From positions 248,001-312,000 of the forward strand of contig JADKIA010000027.1 in NCBI GenBank assembly GCA_016721465.1: DNA of 64,000 nucleotides, in the 5' to 3' direction. This DNA comes from Ideonella sp. Lineage in GTDB: Bacteria > Pseudomonadota > Gammaproteobacteria > Burkholderiales > Burkholderiaceae_C. The position numbers and the translations under genes were made by a program. Below, one piece after another: positions 62,174 through 64,000 of this stretch. Within the stretch, counting starts at the first letter, position 1; every line of letters starts with the position of its first letter. A model generated the notes under the pieces. The model saw nothing but the letters and a program-made list of their open reading frames with translations, was not told the origin of the DNA and ran no database searches.

Positions 62174-63768
62174 ATGGCCATTCCCGACCTCTACGCCGAA
62201 GGCATCGCTTCGGGCTGGAAAGTCATCGACGCTGCCAAACTCAGCGCGGCACAGACACTCGAGGCCGATGTGGCCATCATCGGCAGCGGCGCCGGCGGCG
62301 GCGTGTCGGCCGAGATCCTGAGCCTGGCGGGGCTGAAGGTGCTGCTGATTGAAGAGGGGCCGTTGAAGACCTCGGACAGCTTCAAGGACATGGACGAGCG
62401 GCGTGCCTACCGCGACCTGTACCAGGAGGGTGGCGCGCGCGCCACCTCGGACGGCGCCATCGCCGTGATGCAGGGGCGCTCGGTCGGCGGCTCGACCACG
62501 GTCAACTGGACCTCGAGTTTTCGCACGCCGGCGCCGACGTTGAAGTTCTGGGCTGCAGAGCGCGAGGTTGTCGGCCACAGCGTCGAGGAAATGGCGCCGT
62601 GGTTCCAGAAGATGGAGGAACGGCTGAATGTCGAGCCCTGGGCGGCGGCACCGAACCCGAACAACAGTGTGCTCAAGCGCGGCTGCGACAAGCTGGGCTG
62701 GGAGGCGCATGCCATCCCGCGCAACGTCAAGGGTTGCTGGAATTCGGGCTACTGCGGCTTCGGCTGCCCGGTCAACGCCAAACAGTCGATGCTGGTGTCT
62801 ACCATCCCCGAAGCGCTGCGCAACGGTGCCACGCTGGTGCACCGGCTGCGTGTGAAGCAGCTGCAGCACAGCGACGGCAAGATCACTGGCGCCATTGGTG
62901 AGGCCTTGCGCGACGATGCGCGCACACCCAACGGTGTCAGCGTGACGATCAAGGCGCGGCATTTCATCGTCGCTGGTGGGGCCATCAACACGCCGGCGCT
63001 GCTGCTGCGTTCCGGCCTGCCCGACCCGAACAAGCAGCTCGGCCAGCACACGCTGATCCACCCGGTGGTGCTGACGATAGCGCAGATGCCCGAGCGCATC
63101 GATCCGTTTTTGGGTGCGCCTCAGTCGATCGCTCCGACCACTTTCAATGGATGAACGGAGCGACCGGGCCCATGGGCTACAAGCTCGAGGTGCCGCCGAT
63201 CTTCCCCGGCATCGGCGCCGGCGTGTTCAACAGCTTCGGCGAGGATCTGCGCCAGGAGATGGCGGCCTTCGCGCACACCAGCGCCGTGCTGGCGCTGCTG
63301 CGCGACGGCTTCGTCGAACAGAGCCCCGGCGGCAGCATCCGCCTGGCCGACGACGGCAGCCCGATCCTCGACTACGAGCTGAGCGACTATGTGTGGGAAG
63401 GCGTCAAGCGCGCTTACCTCAGCATGGCCGAGCTGCAGTTTGCCGCTGGGGCGAAGCGGGTGCGCCCGGCGCACATCGATGCGACCTACCAAACGAGCTG
63501 GAACGACGCCAAAAAGACCATCGCCGAACTGCCGCTGAAGAAGTTCCGCGCCACGCTGTTCACCGCGCACCTGATGGGCGGCTGCGCGATGAGCCAGAAC
63601 CCGAAGCGCGGCGTGGTCAACAGCCGCGGCACGCATCACCAGATCGCCAATCTGTCGGTGATGGACGGCTCCGTGTTTCCGACCAGCATCGGTGCCAACC
63701 CGCAGCTGTCGATTTACGGCCTGACCGCGCAAAACGTGACCGCACTGGCAAAGGACCTGCGGCGCTGA
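62174..63768 (+). pseudogene. GMC-family long-chain alcohol oxidase/dehydrogenase, one-base frameshift
   Basis: The first frame (62174-63154) has the FAD dinucleotide fold VAIIGSGAGGGVSAEILSLA, then GRSVGGSTTVNWTSSFRTP and a cysteine-rich NSGYCGFGCPVNAK, typical of long-chain alcohol oxidases. Near 63133 one base is missing; adding it gives SDHFQW and a continuous frame into the second part (63151-63768) with the FAD/active-site segment MGGCAMSQNPKRGVV, VMDGSVFPTSIGANPQLSI and TAQNVTALA. The sum of about 530 residues is a normal GMC length. As written, two pieces are made. Confidence 0.82.
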
Positions 63769-63825
63769 AAGCGCTGGTTCCCGCTGCTCGCGGCCTCACC
63801 CGGTTGTCCAGCCAACGCTGGGGCT
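63769..63825. other. Short gap at right end
   Basis: Between the GMC stop and a converging partial gene; no signal is visible. Confidence 0.4.
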
Positions 63826-64000
63826 TCAGCGTGACGCGCCGATTCGTGCGAAGCGCGCCGACACGCGCAGCACGTCGTCCGGCGGGCCTTCCAGCAGCAG
63901 CATGCCCTGGCGCAGCGCATCGGCGCCGCTCAGCCGGCCCTCGAGCCACTGTGCCAGCACCAGCTCGCTGGTCACCGCCACCACGTCACCCGCTGCCGGG
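63826..64000 (-). CDS. C-terminal part of an unidentified protein
   Basis: Fifty-seven codons run in from the right edge and stop at TGA (63826-63828 on the plus strand). The residues (VVAVTSELVLAQWLEGRLSG, ADALRQGMLLLEGPPDD, LRVSARFARIG) vaguely resemble the end of an SCP2-like lipid-binding domain, including the Gly-rich small-to-strand change. Too short for a firm call. Confidence 0.4.
   Translation of the reverse strand, partial: PAAGDVVAVTSELVLAQWLEGRLSGADALRQGMLLLEGPPDDVLRVSARFARIGASR

Overview
The window is GC-rich chromosomal DNA of a betaproteobacterium of the order Burkholderiales. Gene content and gene order (argH-algZ-algR, hemC-hemD-hemX-hemY, an MSHA pilus locus, a 957-residue PEP carboxylase, PEP-CTERM and phasin genes) fit the Rubrivivax/Leptothrix/Ideonella neighbourhood. 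That placement is inferred from protein character, not from a search.

Positions 1-11.6 kb hold housekeeping and mixed genes: the tail of a TorD-type chaperone, mobA, dcd, a large CoA-transferase, a DUF3667 membrane protein, an FMN-dependent L-lactate dehydrogenase, a hemerythrin, a DUF454 protein, a secreted cupredoxin, a secreted subtilase ending in eight GLVLSE hexapeptides, and dinB. Positions 11.6-26.7 kb are one minus-strand block of about 15 kb encoding a nearly complete MSHA type IV pilus system: mshI, a PilN-like protein, mshJ, mshK, mshL, mshE, mshG, an mshB-like prepilin, mshA, mshQ, mshC, mshD, mshO and mshP. Most junctions overlap or nearly touch, and a strong hairpin terminator follows the major pilin gene. 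Positions 26.9-37.9 kb hold argH, the algZ/algR two-component pair, a VOC protein, ppc and the hemCDXY cluster.

An intact tRNA-Arg(ACG) at 37,952-38,028 is the left end of a 5.98-kb island. The last 45 bp of the tRNA are repeated exactly at 43,964-44,008. The island has no intact integrase, only a 42-codon integrase-like tail beside the left end. It carries a zinc-finger protein, two unknown small genes and a tightly coupled three-gene operon: abiEi (antitoxin), abiEii (nucleotidyltransferase toxin) and a 794-residue TOTE-type primase fused to an SF2 helicase. Both internal junctions of the operon are ATGA overlaps. This joining of an AbiE toxin-antitoxin pair to a primase-helicase is the best candidate for an undescribed defence system in the window. 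A hipA remnant lies just outside the right end.

Positions 44.4-64 kb are an accessory and partly decaying region: a CAP-domain protein, a Sel1-repeat protein, a frameshifted PEP-CTERM-like gene, an ABC substrate-binding protein preceded by a paralogous fragment, an AraC-type regulator, and then a lipid set. That set comprises a wax-ester synthase/DGAT, a frameshifted sulfatase, a deleted multihaem cytochrome/TPR gene, an acyl-CoA ligase, a DUF2505 protein, a phasin, an alpha/beta-hydrolase remnant, an aldehyde dehydrogenase, an SdsA-type alkylsulfatase, a Tat-exported small subunit and a frameshifted GMC alcohol oxidase. Read together they suggest conversion of alkyl sulfate to alcohol, aldehyde, fatty acid, acyl-CoA and stored wax ester or triacylglycerol. 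Several members carry single-base frameshifts or internal deletions.
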